Below are positions 1-7,540 of a stretch of 13,819 nt of DNA, in pieces. The stretch comes from Halieaceae bacterium (GTDB taxonomy: Bacteria > Pseudomonadota > Gammaproteobacteria > Pseudomonadales > Halieaceae), in contig JABJAS010000323.1 in assembly GCA_018666055.1 (NCBI GenBank), positions 1 to 13,819 of the forward strand. The letters run 5' to 3'. Numbering within the stretch: the first letter of the stretch is position 1; the number at the start of each line of letters is the position of its first letter. The position numbers and the translations under genes are program-made. Below the pieces are notes generated by a model that saw only the letters and a program-made list of their open reading frames with translations, was not told where the DNA came from and made no database searches.

Positions 1-1
1 A

Positions 2-52
2 CCCAAAGATATTTTCGAGGTGGTGAGCCGTTCGTTGGCTGACGCATCCTAA
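2..52 (+). CDS. Possible C-terminal end of an unidentified protein (partial)
   Basis: From the left edge, one plus-strand frame stays open for 16 codons and ends in TAA at 50-52. The peptide PKDIFEVVSRSLADAS has the composition of an ordinary helical C-terminus, and the neighbouring batD would converge on it. It is too short to identify, and an open run of this length also arises by chance, so I am unsure it is coding. Sequence to the left of the window would settle it. Confidence 0.25.
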   Translation, partial: PKDIFEVVSRSLADAS

Positions 53-60
53 GGGCTTGG

Positions 61-95
61 CCACCCCCTTCTGGACCACTCCTTCTAGGCCACCC
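61..95. repeat. Short degenerate pyrimidine-rich tandem repeat
   Basis: Two and a half copies of a unit like CCACYCCTTCTRGR lie head to tail at 61-75, 76-89 and 90-95. They fall in the non-coding gap between the possible left-edge gene and the end of batD. There is no T-tract and no clear hairpin, so it is not a recognisable terminator. The rest of the gap (96-269) shows only a 32-codon arginine-rich open frame at 109-207, which I do not credit. Confidence 0.4.
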
Positions 96-269
96 GTTAT
101 AGTGGCGTATGACCGCGATTGCTGCGCCTTACCCCCGCCCTAGACAGCGAAAATGGCGGCCTGAAAACGGGGAGCAAAGGTGTCGCAGTAAGCACATCTG
201 GTTCTAAGTTTGACTAGCCATGCTGCAGCCGCAGTGTTGGCAAGCTGATCAGCAAACGCAGCGCGATGG

Positions 270-1955
270 TTATCGCGAGGGGTATAAAGCCATTGCCTCG
301 TCGTGGGCCTCACGGGTATTGTCTGGCACCGCCTCCTCGCGCAGTGCCTCTATCAGTCCAAGCTGACGCCACTCAGTCGCAGTGCCGCCATAGATAGAGC
401 GGTCAAGCTCACTCAGTATTACCGCTAATGAGGGACTGCTGGCTCTGGCAATGTCGCTGAGTGAGGAAAATGCTCGTGCATGATGGAGTGCAGCCCAGTG
501 CTGTAATGCGGTTCGCACGCCCGACGCGTCTTGCTGCGTGAGTGCACGCCTCACCTCGACCAAGGCCTGACGCTTGCCACCGCTCCGGCGAGCGGCGAGC
601 CGCCCTTTGGCCGTGTCTGCGTTTATAGGGGCTGGACGCAGTCGCCACAGTGTGAACGCTAGACCAATGGCGATGAGCCAGCCCGCTATGCCGATGAGCC
701 CAAACCACAACGGCAGGCGTCCCACAGGCAAGGCCGTTTCGGAGGAGGGGCCCGATGCCGTTTCATCATCGAGCAACTCGGCGGTTTGGACGGCAATATC
801 TCTTGCTTCCAGTACCGCATACTCGAGCTGATCGGTCTGTGTGTTCCACCAGGGGACACGGATTTCGGGTAATGTCCAATTGCCATTCGCACGGGCGACC
901 AGCGCCTCGCTTTGGGTCCGCGTCCCCTGGAGTCCTCGAGCGATTTCACTTTGATCAATGGATTCCTGATCGGGGTAGAAACGGAGTTCAGGAATATTGA
1001 GCGCGCCTTGCACGCTGCTAAGCGGCGGCAGTTGGCTCCCTTGAAGGCCCTCTGCCACCAGCGTGAGAGTGCGTGTTGTGGAATCCCCCACCGACAGCGC
1101 CTCGGGATCTAGTGACCAACTTTCCGTCAACGTCAGTGTCCTAGCCGGTAGCCAAACATCGCCAGGAAAAGCAGCGGGCACACCTTTAACCGTGACTTGC
1201 AGCGGTTCCGACGATAAGCGGAGGCGTCTTCCAAGGCGCGAGCCCAATAATGTGCGCCCGGCTTGGACCTCACGCGCTGTAAATGCGATGGCAGGAATCG
1301 ATAGCGTGCCACTCTTTTGTGGGTAGATGGCATAGCGCAGTTCGGTGACCAACCAGGTACGGTTACCGACTCGTCGCTGAAAACTTTGCCGCTCTAGTGG
1401 CTCGACTACGGCGTCTGCAATATCAAGCGTTGAAATTTCTGACCCCTCTAAATTAATGGCTTGTTGCAGCGTTATGGTGAGGATGAGCTCCGCTTGAACG
1501 TATAAGCTGGGCTGATCAATGCTGGTTTCAAACAACACGGTGGCATCGCCAGGAGCGATCAGTGGCTCAGGATTGACCAGAATCGATATCGGTGTCGTAC
1601 GGCGGCCCCCCGTCAACAGAGAGGGGATGGTGAGTGTGCCTTCACGCAGCGGTGCGAGTTCAAGCTCTAGTGTTCGTGTGACGTTATTACGGCCGTTGAT
1701 AAACCGTGCATTGGTCGCGCTGGAGCGGGAAAGTATCTCCCAATCGCGATTCAGCGGCGTGAGGTCAATTTCACTGGGCTGTTCGCCTGCATCACCGAGT
1801 AGGGTAAGTCGCAGTGTTTCGCCGAGGGCAATTTCACGGCGATCCGCGGTCGCAGACAGATTAGCCATCGTCGCAGCAGACCAGAGTAGCGTGGCCGCTA
1901 TGAGACTCCAGACAGCCACACGCTGTGGGTGCGCTTTACCAGCGAATCGATTCAT
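270..1955 (-). CDS. batD: BatD-like protein (periplasmic domain plus membrane anchor)
   Basis: A 561-residue protein of the BatD (BatD/oxygen-tolerance) family and the last gene of the MoxR/Bat operon. The chosen ATG (MNRFAGK, 1953-1955) opens a classical signal peptide: basic start, hydrophobic VWSLIAATLLWSAA, then cleavage near residue 31. The frame is open 25 codons further upstream, but that extension lies inside batBC and would spoil the signal. A GGGAGG sits about 12 nt before this ATG. The long middle part is rich in beta-type alternation, as expected for the extracytoplasmic BatD region. A single membrane segment (LPLWFGLIGIAGWLIAIGLAF, about residues 412-436) is followed by a basic linker and a helical cytoplasmic tail of about 120 residues. 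It overlaps batBC by 20 nt. The family is thought to work with the BatA and BatB vWA proteins in envelope or oxidative-stress tolerance; the mechanism is not established. Confidence 0.88.
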   Translation of the reverse strand: MNRFAGKAHPQRVAVWSLIAATLLWSAATMANLSATADRREIALGETLRLTLLGDAGEQPSEIDLTPLNRDWEILSRSSATNARFINGRNNVTRTLELELAPLREGTLTIPSLLTGGRRTTPISILVNPEPLIAPGDATVLFETSIDQPSLYVQAELILTITLQQAINLEGSEISTLDIADAVVEPLERQSFQRRVGNRTWLVTELRYAIYPQKSGTLSIPAIAFTAREVQAGRTLLGSRLGRRLRLSSEPLQVTVKGVPAAFPGDVWLPARTLTLTESWSLDPEALSVGDSTTRTLTLVAEGLQGSQLPPLSSVQGALNIPELRFYPDQESIDQSEIARGLQGTRTQSEALVARANGNWTLPEIRVPWWNTQTDQLEYAVLEARDIAVQTAELLDDETASGPSSETALPVGRLPLWFGLIGIAGWLIAIGLAFTLWRLRPAPINADTAKGRLAARRSGGKRQALVEVRRALTQQDASGVRTALQHWAALHHARAFSSLSDIARASSPSLAVILSELDRSIYGGTATEWRQLGLIEALREEAVPDNTREAHDEAMALYPSR

Positions 1956-3726
1956 CGGGTTTATCGCCCTCCCTGAGTCTTTGCATGGTTTGATAGCGGA
2001 ATTTGCGTCGCAACAGCCCACCGGGATCATCAGGCACGCGGCGCAACCACTGTTCCAGCGCTTGTTGCTCCTCTAATGCCTCATCAAATTTCGCCATTTG
2101 TTCCTGTGTGGCCGCCTCAAGTTGGTCCGCGGCCTGCTGATCTCTATCAGCGGTATTTGGGTCTCGGTCACCGTCTTGTGGCTCGGACTCTTCCTGATCG
2201 TTGGCCTCATCCTGTTGCCCGTCACCTGCTTGTTGGGAATCATCTTGTTGATCCGATGACTCGCCATCTCCTCCACTATCGGAGTCAGACGCATCATTTT
2301 GCTCAGACTGTTCGTCTTGTTGGCTTTGCTCTTCTCCCTCCTGCTCCTCCTCTTGCTCTTGGTCCTCTTGTTGATCGAGCAGTGACTGAATAAAGTCGCG
2401 ATTGGCAACGGCATCTTCTGCATTGGGCTGCAAGGACAAGCTCCTTTCATAGGCGTTAATGGCGCCTCGCAAATCGCCCTGCATCGCCAGAGCATTGCCT
2501 TGATTGAAGAGCCCATCAGCGGATGGCTCGGAGGCGAAGCTACCAGCTGCCCGATCATAAGCGCCGGCCTCAAATTCTGCCATGCCACGCCATGGCGACT
2601 GATCGAATCGCTCGGCGGCGCCACTTGCGTCACCGGCAGCAAGACGCTGGGCGCCTTGCTGATCAGGGGTGAGCCAAAGATCCTCCCACTCCGCCGCTTG
2701 CGATGTTTCCGACTGCATGACCACTAACAGCAACAGGCTGACGAGGGCGCCTTTTCTGAATGCAGGGAGCAGTAGCAGGGCAACGAGCGCAGCCAGCCAA
2801 AATCCCTGGTCTTGCCAGGCATCGGTTTGTCTTGCTAGATCAAGTTCGCCTTGCGCCGCTAAGTTATTGCGTCTGGTCAATGATTTGATATCACGTTCGT
2901 CTAAGCTAATTTGTTCGACCGGCGCGTTCAAAGTGCTGGCGATTTGATCTATCGCCTGGCGGTCCAGCGTAGGGATCACAATTTCGCCAGCGTCATCTTT
3001 GAGGAACCCGCCATTGGGGAGCGGGATCGGGGCGCCCGCCTTGGTGCCAATCGCCATGACCGCGAGGGCAGCACCGCTGCTCTCTAGCGCGTTTTTTGCG
3101 CGGACTGTGTCAAAGCCGGGCAGGCCGTCAGTCATGAGCAAAATTTGGCCGCCTTGCGCGCCAGCAGTAATCAGTAGATTGGCTGCTGCCTCAATCCCGC
3201 TGGTCGCATTTGCGCCGGGCAAAGGCATAATATTGGGCGACAGTGCAGGCATCAAATTAGCAATGGTTCGCGCGTCATCCGTCAGTGGCGTCACCACATG
3301 GGCATCCCCGGCAAACACCACCAGGCCGGTCACACCTTCGACTCTTAACTCCAGCAAATCGAGTATTTTTTGCCGAGCGCGGCGTATTCGACTGGGCTGA
3401 ACGTCTGCCGCCAGCATCGACGCGCTGAGATCCAATACCAACACCAACGCGTCTGCACGCTTGATGACCGGTAATTCAACCTGCCGCAAGCTGGGGCCAG
3501 ATGCAGCGAGTACGATGAGACTCAGTAATAGGATCGGCATCCAGATCGTCGTCTGGCGGGTTTTATCACTGTGCTCCGGCATCAGGTAGGGGAGCAGTTC
3601 TGGATCGATGGCCCGGCTCCAGTCGCCTTGGCGTGTGCGCCGATGCCACAGGGCAAGAGCCAGCAGTGGGCAGATCAACAATCCCCAGAGCAATTCTGGA
3701 CGCAGTACATGAAACCCATCAATCAT
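1936..3726 (-). CDS. BatB-BatC fusion: vWA membrane protein with TPR and acidic tail
   Basis: A 596-residue two-part protein. Residues 1-320 are BatB-like: membrane segments near 11-27 and 61-77, then a von Willebrand A domain with an intact metal site (D99-L-S101-A-S103, Thr175, Asp200 in LLMTDG), and a third membrane segment near 308-321. A second hydrophobic stretch (326-337) looks like the remnant signal of a once separate BatC. It is followed by TPR-like helices (about 362-440, with GNALAMQGDLRGAINAYERS), a very acidic, Gln-rich low-complexity stretch (about 450-535), and a C-terminal DDPGGLLRRKFRYQ motif (567-579) typical of BatC-type tails. The start overlaps the batA stop by 8 nt (ATGATTGA) and is preceded by AGG at about 7 nt. 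The vWA part probably binds a partner or substrate at the membrane, with the TPR region as a protein-docking arm. Separate batB and batC genes occur in other phyla; the fusion is read directly here. Confidence 0.9.
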   Translation of the reverse strand: MIDGFHVLRPELLWGLLICPLLALALWHRRTRQGDWSRAIDPELLPYLMPEHSDKTRQTTIWMPILLLSLIVLAASGPSLRQVELPVIKRADALVLVLDLSASMLAADVQPSRIRRARQKILDLLELRVEGVTGLVVFAGDAHVVTPLTDDARTIANLMPALSPNIMPLPGANATSGIEAAANLLITAGAQGGQILLMTDGLPGFDTVRAKNALESSGAALAVMAIGTKAGAPIPLPNGGFLKDDAGEIVIPTLDRQAIDQIASTLNAPVEQISLDERDIKSLTRRNNLAAQGELDLARQTDAWQDQGFWLAALVALLLLPAFRKGALVSLLLLVVMQSETSQAAEWEDLWLTPDQQGAQRLAAGDASGAAERFDQSPWRGMAEFEAGAYDRAAGSFASEPSADGLFNQGNALAMQGDLRGAINAYERSLSLQPNAEDAVANRDFIQSLLDQQEDQEQEEEQEGEEQSQQDEQSEQNDASDSDSGGDGESSDQQDDSQQAGDGQQDEANDQEESEPQDGDRDPNTADRDQQAADQLEAATQEQMAKFDEALEEQQALEQWLRRVPDDPGGLLRRKFRYQTMQRLREGDKPDESIRW

Positions 3727-4699
3727 GAGAAAGCCTGCGACGGCTCAGCCAGCCGCTCTGAAGCAGCGCCAGCCAGCAGGCTAGCCCCAACGCGCCCAGC
3801 AACGGCAACCAGCTGAGGGCGCGTTTTGGACGAAAGGTGCTGGCATCCTGCTCCACCGGTTCAAGGGTATCGAGTAACGCATAGATCGCCTCAAGTTCCG
3901 CCGGCGAGGTCGCTCTGAAGTAACGTCCTCCTGTGGCTTCGGCGACGGCATTTAACATGGCTTCATCTACTTCGACGCGGCCTCTGGTTGTTCTGCCCAG
4001 ATTGCGGCTAATGCCAATGGTATAGATTTTCACATCGAGCTGAGCGGCTAACGCCGCGGCTTCCATTGGATCGACCGTACTGGCGGTGTCTTGACCATCG
4101 GTAAGCAGTATGAAGATGCGCGATGTTGCAGGGCGGTCGCGCAGCCGTTTGACGGCCAGTCCCAACGCATCACCAATTGCTGTGTCCTCTCCGGCAAATC
4201 CGAGTTGAGCTTCATCGATGAACCGGGTCACCGTTTCAAGATCAAAGGTCAGCGGAGCCTGCAAGTAGGCCCGTGTGCCGAACAAAATAAGCCCGACGCG
4301 ATCACCTTGGCGACGCTGCGTAAAGTCGGCAGCAATCGATTTGACTGCCGTGATTCTGGGAACCAATCGATTGCCGATCTGCATGTCTTCAATTTGCATG
4401 CTGCCAGATAGGTCAAGTCCCAGCATGAGGTCGCGGCCCGTATTAGGGAGTTCAATGGGTTCGCCTATCCATTGAGGTCGAGCGATCGCCGTAATCAATA
4501 GCATCCAAGCAGCCCATAGCAACCACCAAACCCATCGCGCTGATTGGCTGGGTTGCCGAGTTCCCGATAAGGATTGCCACCGCGCGGCAAAAGGCGCTCT
4601 GAGTGCCGCAGGCTGTAGAGAGCCACCTCGACTGAAATAGAAAATCAGTAGGGGCACAGGTGCCACCACAAATATCCAGGGCCACATCCACTCAAGCAT
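3719..4699 (-). CDS. batA: BatA-like von Willebrand A membrane protein
   Basis: A 326-residue membrane protein with one vWA domain. I place the start at the ATG reading MLEWMWPWIF (4697-4699). It is preceded by GAGG at 6 nt, overlaps the upstream stop by 8 nt, and gives the W-P-W opening common in BatA/BatB proteins; an ATG four codons earlier is also open. Hydrophobic segments lie near residues 8-22 and 57-73, with a third near the C-terminus (LSWLPLLGALGLACWLALL). The vWA metal site is complete: D96-L-S98-G-S100, Thr173 in EDTAIGDAL, and Asp201 in LLTDGQD. It is expected to sit in the inner membrane and to act with the BatB part of the next gene and the MoxR ATPase. Pairing of two vWA proteins in tandem is the normal arrangement in Bat operons. 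Confidence 0.9.
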   Translation of the reverse strand: MLEWMWPWIFVVAPVPLLIFYFSRGGSLQPAALRAPFAARWQSLSGTRQPSQSARWVWWLLWAAWMLLITAIARPQWIGEPIELPNTGRDLMLGLDLSGSMQIEDMQIGNRLVPRITAVKSIAADFTQRRQGDRVGLILFGTRAYLQAPLTFDLETVTRFIDEAQLGFAGEDTAIGDALGLAVKRLRDRPATSRIFILLTDGQDTASTVDPMEAAALAAQLDVKIYTIGISRNLGRTTRGRVEVDEAMLNAVAEATGGRYFRATSPAELEAIYALLDTLEPVEQDASTFRPKRALSWLPLLGALGLACWLALLQSGWLSRRRLSHD

Positions 4700-5147
4700 C
4701 CGACACCTCATGCCGGCGGAGCCAGTATTCAGCCATGAGCAGCAGGGGTTCTGTGGCGGCTATTGAATGCGCTGTATACAGCGAATCAAGATCGGCCAAA
4801 CCCTCGGTAGGGAGATTTTTACAGGTCTTGAGCAGGAAGGCCTGCCAGTGCTGACCATGAAGCGCTGCCACCTGCTCTGCGGGGAACGCTCTCAATGCGG
4901 CTACTTTCAGCAATTGGTTAATGTCTGTGGTGGTGGCTTCAGATGCTGTTAGGAGGCGTAGTTGTGATAGTGCGGCTCGCCGGTAGTGAGCGCGACGATA
5001 GCGTCGTCGAATCCATCGACCGAACAGCAATAAGCCAATGATCGTCAATGCGAGCACGATCCACCATCCCGGTGCCAGCGGCCACCATCCGATAGACTCA
5101 GGCGCTCGCAAAGGAGCGAGTTGTGCCAGCATCATATCGGGGTTCAT
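4692..5147 (-). CDS. DUF4381 small membrane protein of the Bat operon
   Basis: A 151-residue protein of the DUF4381 family, regularly found between DUF58 and vWA genes in proteobacterial MoxR operons. An N-terminal stretch with the family-typical WWPLAPGWW (about residues 21-29) leads into one membrane helix (about 28-46), then a strongly basic RRRYRRAHYRR cytoplasmic flank, which predicts a cytoplasmic C-terminal domain. The remainder is helical, with HGQHWQAFL near residue 100. The start codon shares an ATGA overlap with the DUF58 stop, so translation probably restarts from that gene; no strong independent ribosome site is visible. Its molecular role is unknown. Context suggests an adaptor between the MoxR ATPase and the vWA proteins. 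Confidence 0.82.
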   Translation of the reverse strand: MNPDMMLAQLAPLRAPESIGWWPLAPGWWIVLALTIIGLLLFGRWIRRRYRRAHYRRAALSQLRLLTASEATTTDINQLLKVAALRAFPAEQVAALHGQHWQAFLLKTCKNLPTEGLADLDSLYTAHSIAATEPLLLMAEYWLRRHEVSDA

Positions 5148-6100
5148 CTTGCGGGAAATACCGTTAGCAGTCGCTTCAACGGGTCATCACCGGTGTTTAT
5201 CTTGAGCAGTGGGATGCGCAGCTCGCGAAGGCGGCGCGCAGTGAGGTCCTGATTTGAGCGATACTGGCTGGCATAGGCCTCTCGGATACTGTCGGCGCCA
5301 GTATCGAGGGAGGAGTGATGATCGCCATCGGTGACGGAATAGTGTCCCGAGCGCGGCAGCTCTGCTTCTAAACGGTCATTCACAGCGATCCCTACCAGTT
5401 GCGTGCGGCGCGCTAGCCGGCGCAGTGGCGAGAGATTGTCGGCCTCCAATAAATCATGAAAATCACTGATTAAAAAAATACGAGTGCCCGGACGAGCAAT
5501 GCGCTCAAGTTGCTGGAGTAAGTCGAAGAGACCGTTGCTCGGTGCGTGATCAGCAGCGCCGGGCGCGCCTTCTCGAACAAGATCACCGATCACTCGAAGC
5601 ACACTATGCTGACTGCGTTTGGGTCGAGTATCGGACAACGAGTTATCGCCCAACACCACGCCGCCGACACGTTCACCAGCGCCTAACGCTGACCACAATG
5701 CCAGGGTCCCAACGTGCGCTGCCATGACCGACTTGAAGCACTGGGTAGAGCCAAACTTCATCGGTGTACGCTGATCGATGGCCACCAGAATGGGTTGTTC
5801 CCGATCTTCATGAAACAGCTTGGTGTGTGCAGTGCCGGATCGTGCGGTAACCCGCCAATCGATCGCCCGCACATCGTCGCCAGCAGCGTAGGCTCGCACT
5901 TCATCGAATTCGACGCCACGGCCTCGTTGGCGAGCTCGTTTCATGCCCGCTAGATTCGCCAGCGCGCGCGTTTGGCCCGTGACATCGACAAACCGAGCGG
6001 AAAATCGATTGGCGATCAGCGCGTCTGATGACACGACTGCGCCAGATGGACCATCGATTGAGCGATGAACGATGCTGTCAGGCAACGGGGATACGCTCAA
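5144..6100 (-). CDS. DUF58 domain protein of the MoxR/Bat system
   Basis: A 318-residue soluble protein. The DUF58 hallmark is clear at about residues 62-89: VEFDEVRAYAAGDDVRAIDW followed by RVTARSG. A degenerate vWA-like fold follows (ILVAIDQRTPM, then RIFLISDFHD), with the metal site not conserved in canonical DxSxS form. There is no signal peptide or membrane segment, so it should be cytoplasmic. The open frame begins at a TTG (6098-6100), weakly supported by GGA about 8 nt upstream, and overlaps the moxR stop by 23 nt. A later GTG near codon 23 is possible, but the first ATG (codon 53) would cut close to the conserved region. DUF58 proteins almost always follow a MoxR ATPase and are thought to be its partner; no enzymatic activity is known. 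Confidence 0.88.
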   Translation of the reverse strand: MSVSPLPDSIVHRSIDGPSGAVVSSDALIANRFSARFVDVTGQTRALANLAGMKRARQRGRGVEFDEVRAYAAGDDVRAIDWRVTARSGTAHTKLFHEDREQPILVAIDQRTPMKFGSTQCFKSVMAAHVGTLALWSALGAGERVGGVVLGDNSLSDTRPKRSQHSVLRVIGDLVREGAPGAADHAPSNGLFDLLQQLERIARPGTRIFLISDFHDLLEADNLSPLRRLARRTQLVGIAVNDRLEAELPRSGHYSVTDGDHHSSLDTGADSIREAYASQYRSNQDLTARRLRELRIPLLKINTGDDPLKRLLTVFPAR

Positions 6101-7034
6101 TCAAACGTCCAATGATTTGATCACTGGTGACGCCTGCGGCCTCTGCCTCAAAGGAGACAATCAGTCGGTGTCTGAGACAATCGAAGACTACCTTTTGCAC
6201 ATCGTCTGGGCTCACGTAGTCTCTGCCTTCAATCCACGCGTTAGCCCGCGCACAGCGATCGAGCGCAATGGTAGCCCGAGGACTGGCGCCGTACTCCAGC
6301 CAGTCGGCGAGTTCCGCGTCGTAGAGACTTGGATCTCGGGTGGCGATGACCAATTGGATGATGTATTCCTCGACCGCTGGCGCCATGTGGACATCTAAGG
6401 CACCTTGGCGCGCGGCAAAGATGTCTGCTTGCGAGACCGCACGATCAGGTTGAGATTGCGCACCACCCGCTTCGCTGCGTGCCAGCCGCAAAATAGCTTG
6501 CTCAGCATCTCGGTCCGGATAGGACACTCGGACGTGCATGAGAAACCGGTCGAGTTGTGCCTCGGGGAGGGGGTAAGTGCCCTCCTGCTCAATCGGGTTT
6601 TGAGTTGCCATCACCAGAAAAAGCGGGGGCAGGGCATACGTCTGACTGCCAATACTGACTTGTCGTTCGGCCATGGCCTCGAGCAGCGCAGATTGCACTT
6701 TTGCAGGCGCTCTGTTGATTTCATCGGCCAGCACTAAGTTGTTAAAGATGGGCCCCTGCTGAAATTCAAATGTTCCCGTCTGGGGCCGAAAAATATCGGT
6801 ACCCGTGATATCGCCGGGTAACAGGTCGGGCGTGAATTGAATGCGATGGAAATCACCTTCGATGCCTTCTGCCATTTGTTTGATCGCACGCGTCTTGGCG
6901 AGGCCCGGTGCGCCTTCGACCAGCAGGTGTCCGTCGGCCAGTAAGGCAATCAGCAATTTATGAATGAGGTCTTGCTGGCCAACAATTTGTTGCCCGAGCC
7001 AATGTTCGAGGTTCGCGAGAAGTTGATAGTTCAC
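6078..7034 (-). CDS. moxR: MoxR-family AAA+ ATPase
   Basis: A 318-residue MoxR-type AAA+ ATPase, the motor of the operon. Visible motifs: Walker A GAPGLAKT (41-48), Walker B LVLADE (100-105), sensor 1 in ATQNPIEQEGTYPLPEAQ (143-160), the arginine-bearing QLDRF (160-164), and a sensor-2-like GASPRAT in the C-terminal helical lid. Length is normal for the family. The start is GTG (7032-7034) with AAGG about 8 nt upstream. It is the first gene of the cluster, with 109 nt between it and rmf. MoxR proteins are thought to remodel or insert metal into client proteins together with vWA partners; the client here is unknown. Regulation may involve the palindromic element directly upstream. Confidence 0.95.
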   Translation of the reverse strand: MNYQLLANLEHWLGQQIVGQQDLIHKLLIALLADGHLLVEGAPGLAKTRAIKQMAEGIEGDFHRIQFTPDLLPGDITGTDIFRPQTGTFEFQQGPIFNNLVLADEINRAPAKVQSALLEAMAERQVSIGSQTYALPPLFLVMATQNPIEQEGTYPLPEAQLDRFLMHVRVSYPDRDAEQAILRLARSEAGGAQSQPDRAVSQADIFAARQGALDVHMAPAVEEYIIQLVIATRDPSLYDAELADWLEYGASPRATIALDRCARANAWIEGRDYVSPDDVQKVVFDCLRHRLIVSFEAEAAGVTSDQIIGRLIERIPVA

Positions 7035-7039
7035 AAGTC

Positions 7040-7095
7040 AGGCCTTTATGTCGACAGATTCAGAAATGGCGCCATTTCTGACCATTTCAAGGCCT
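7040..7095. promoter_or_regulatory. Palindrome with extra half-site upstream of moxR
   Basis: A perfect 22-bp inverted repeat occupies 7060-7081 (half-site TCAGAAATGGC). A further copy of the half-site core, CCATTTC at 7082-7088, sits exactly 10 bp from the one at 7072-7078, one helical turn, which is the geometry of a repressor or activator operator. Outside it, AGGCCTT (7040-7046) and AAGGCCT (7089-7095) form a 7-bp outer inverted repeat; on the moxR-sense transcript the proximal arm contains the AAGG ribosome site. No T-run follows on either strand, so a plain terminator is unlikely. A TTGAAA on the minus strand (7086-7091) could be a -35 box, but its -10 partner is poor. The repeats are seen; the function is inferred. 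Confidence 0.5.
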
Positions 7096-7143
7096 AAACG
7101 TTCGCAGTTTCCCTCGATAAGGGCCGTGCGCTCGGCTTGCCGG

Positions 7144-7347
7144 TCAGAAGCCCGACAATTTATAACATGTAATGGCGTCTGACAGCCCCTCTCGCCAGTC
7201 GCTGCGACCCTCACGCCAGCCGTCCAGCCAACGAATTCTGGCCAATCCCGTCAAAAAGGGGCAGTTTTCTCTTGAGCGCCCAGCAAGGCCCAGCTGATAC
7301 CCCTTGTCGAAGGCGCGTTGAATACGGTTTCGCTTGAATCTTTTCAT
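7144..7347 (-). CDS. rmf: Ribosome modulation factor (RMF)
   Basis: A 67-residue basic protein aligning by eye along the whole 55-residue E. coli RMF: MKRFKRNRIQRAF, GYQLGLAGRSRENCP and RWLDGWREGRSD match its MKRQKRDRLERAH, GYQAGIAGRSKEMCP and QWLGGWREAMAD. RMF binds the 30S subunit in stationary phase and dimerises 70S ribosomes into inactive 100S particles. The start ATG has GGGAGAAG about 10 nt upstream. It carries a C-terminal extension of about a dozen residues (GLSDAITCYKLSGF) beyond the E. coli end. It is transcribed in the direction of moxR, 109 nt away, with no clear terminator between, so partial co-transcription is possible. Expression would be expected to rise in slow growth or starvation. 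Confidence 0.93.
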   Translation of the reverse strand: MKRFKRNRIQRAFDKGYQLGLAGRSRENCPFLTGLARIRWLDGWREGRSDWREGLSDAITCYKLSGF

Positions 7348-7437
7348 AATCTGACCACTTCTCCCGTTGTTTGGCGGCTGAGGCCGCGGTGTGCAAAAGG
7401 CATGTTCTTGCCACCTCTGCTAGGTGATGCGACAACG

Positions 7438-7540
7438 GACCCACTTGAGGTGGGTCACACAGGAAATGGGCTGCGAGCGCTGGCGGTCGCGTCAGCAACA
7501 AAATGTTGCTACCGACCTGTCAAACCGACCAGGTGGACAG
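7438..7540. repeat. Cluster of hairpins and a short direct repeat upstream of rmf
   Basis: Three structures lie close together. GACCCAC/GTGGGTC (7438-7444 with 7450-7456) makes a 7-bp stem with a 5-nt loop. AGCAACA/TGTTGCT (7494-7500 with 7504-7510) makes a 7-bp stem with an AAA loop. At 7515-7540 two overlapping pairings compete: ACCTG with CAGGT (7515-7519/7530-7534) and CTGTC with GACAG (7517-7521/7536-7540). ACCGACC is also directly repeated 13 bp apart (7511-7517, 7524-7530). No T-tract follows on either strand. If the rmf transcript begins upstream of here, these would fold in its 5' untranslated region. Confidence 0.4.

Noticed and set aside
109..207. 32-codon arginine-rich plus-strand open frame with ATG
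   Set aside because: No ribosome site, no recognisable family, and very short; likely chance in the gap after batD.
1519..2076. 185-codon plus-strand open frame antisense to batD
   Set aside because: It is the antisense shadow of batD and the end of batBC, which have clear family features; serine/arginine-rich composition is typical of such shadows.
7211..7501. 96-codon minus-strand open frame overlapping rmf
   Set aside because: It runs out of frame through rmf, which matches a known family; treated as a shadow.
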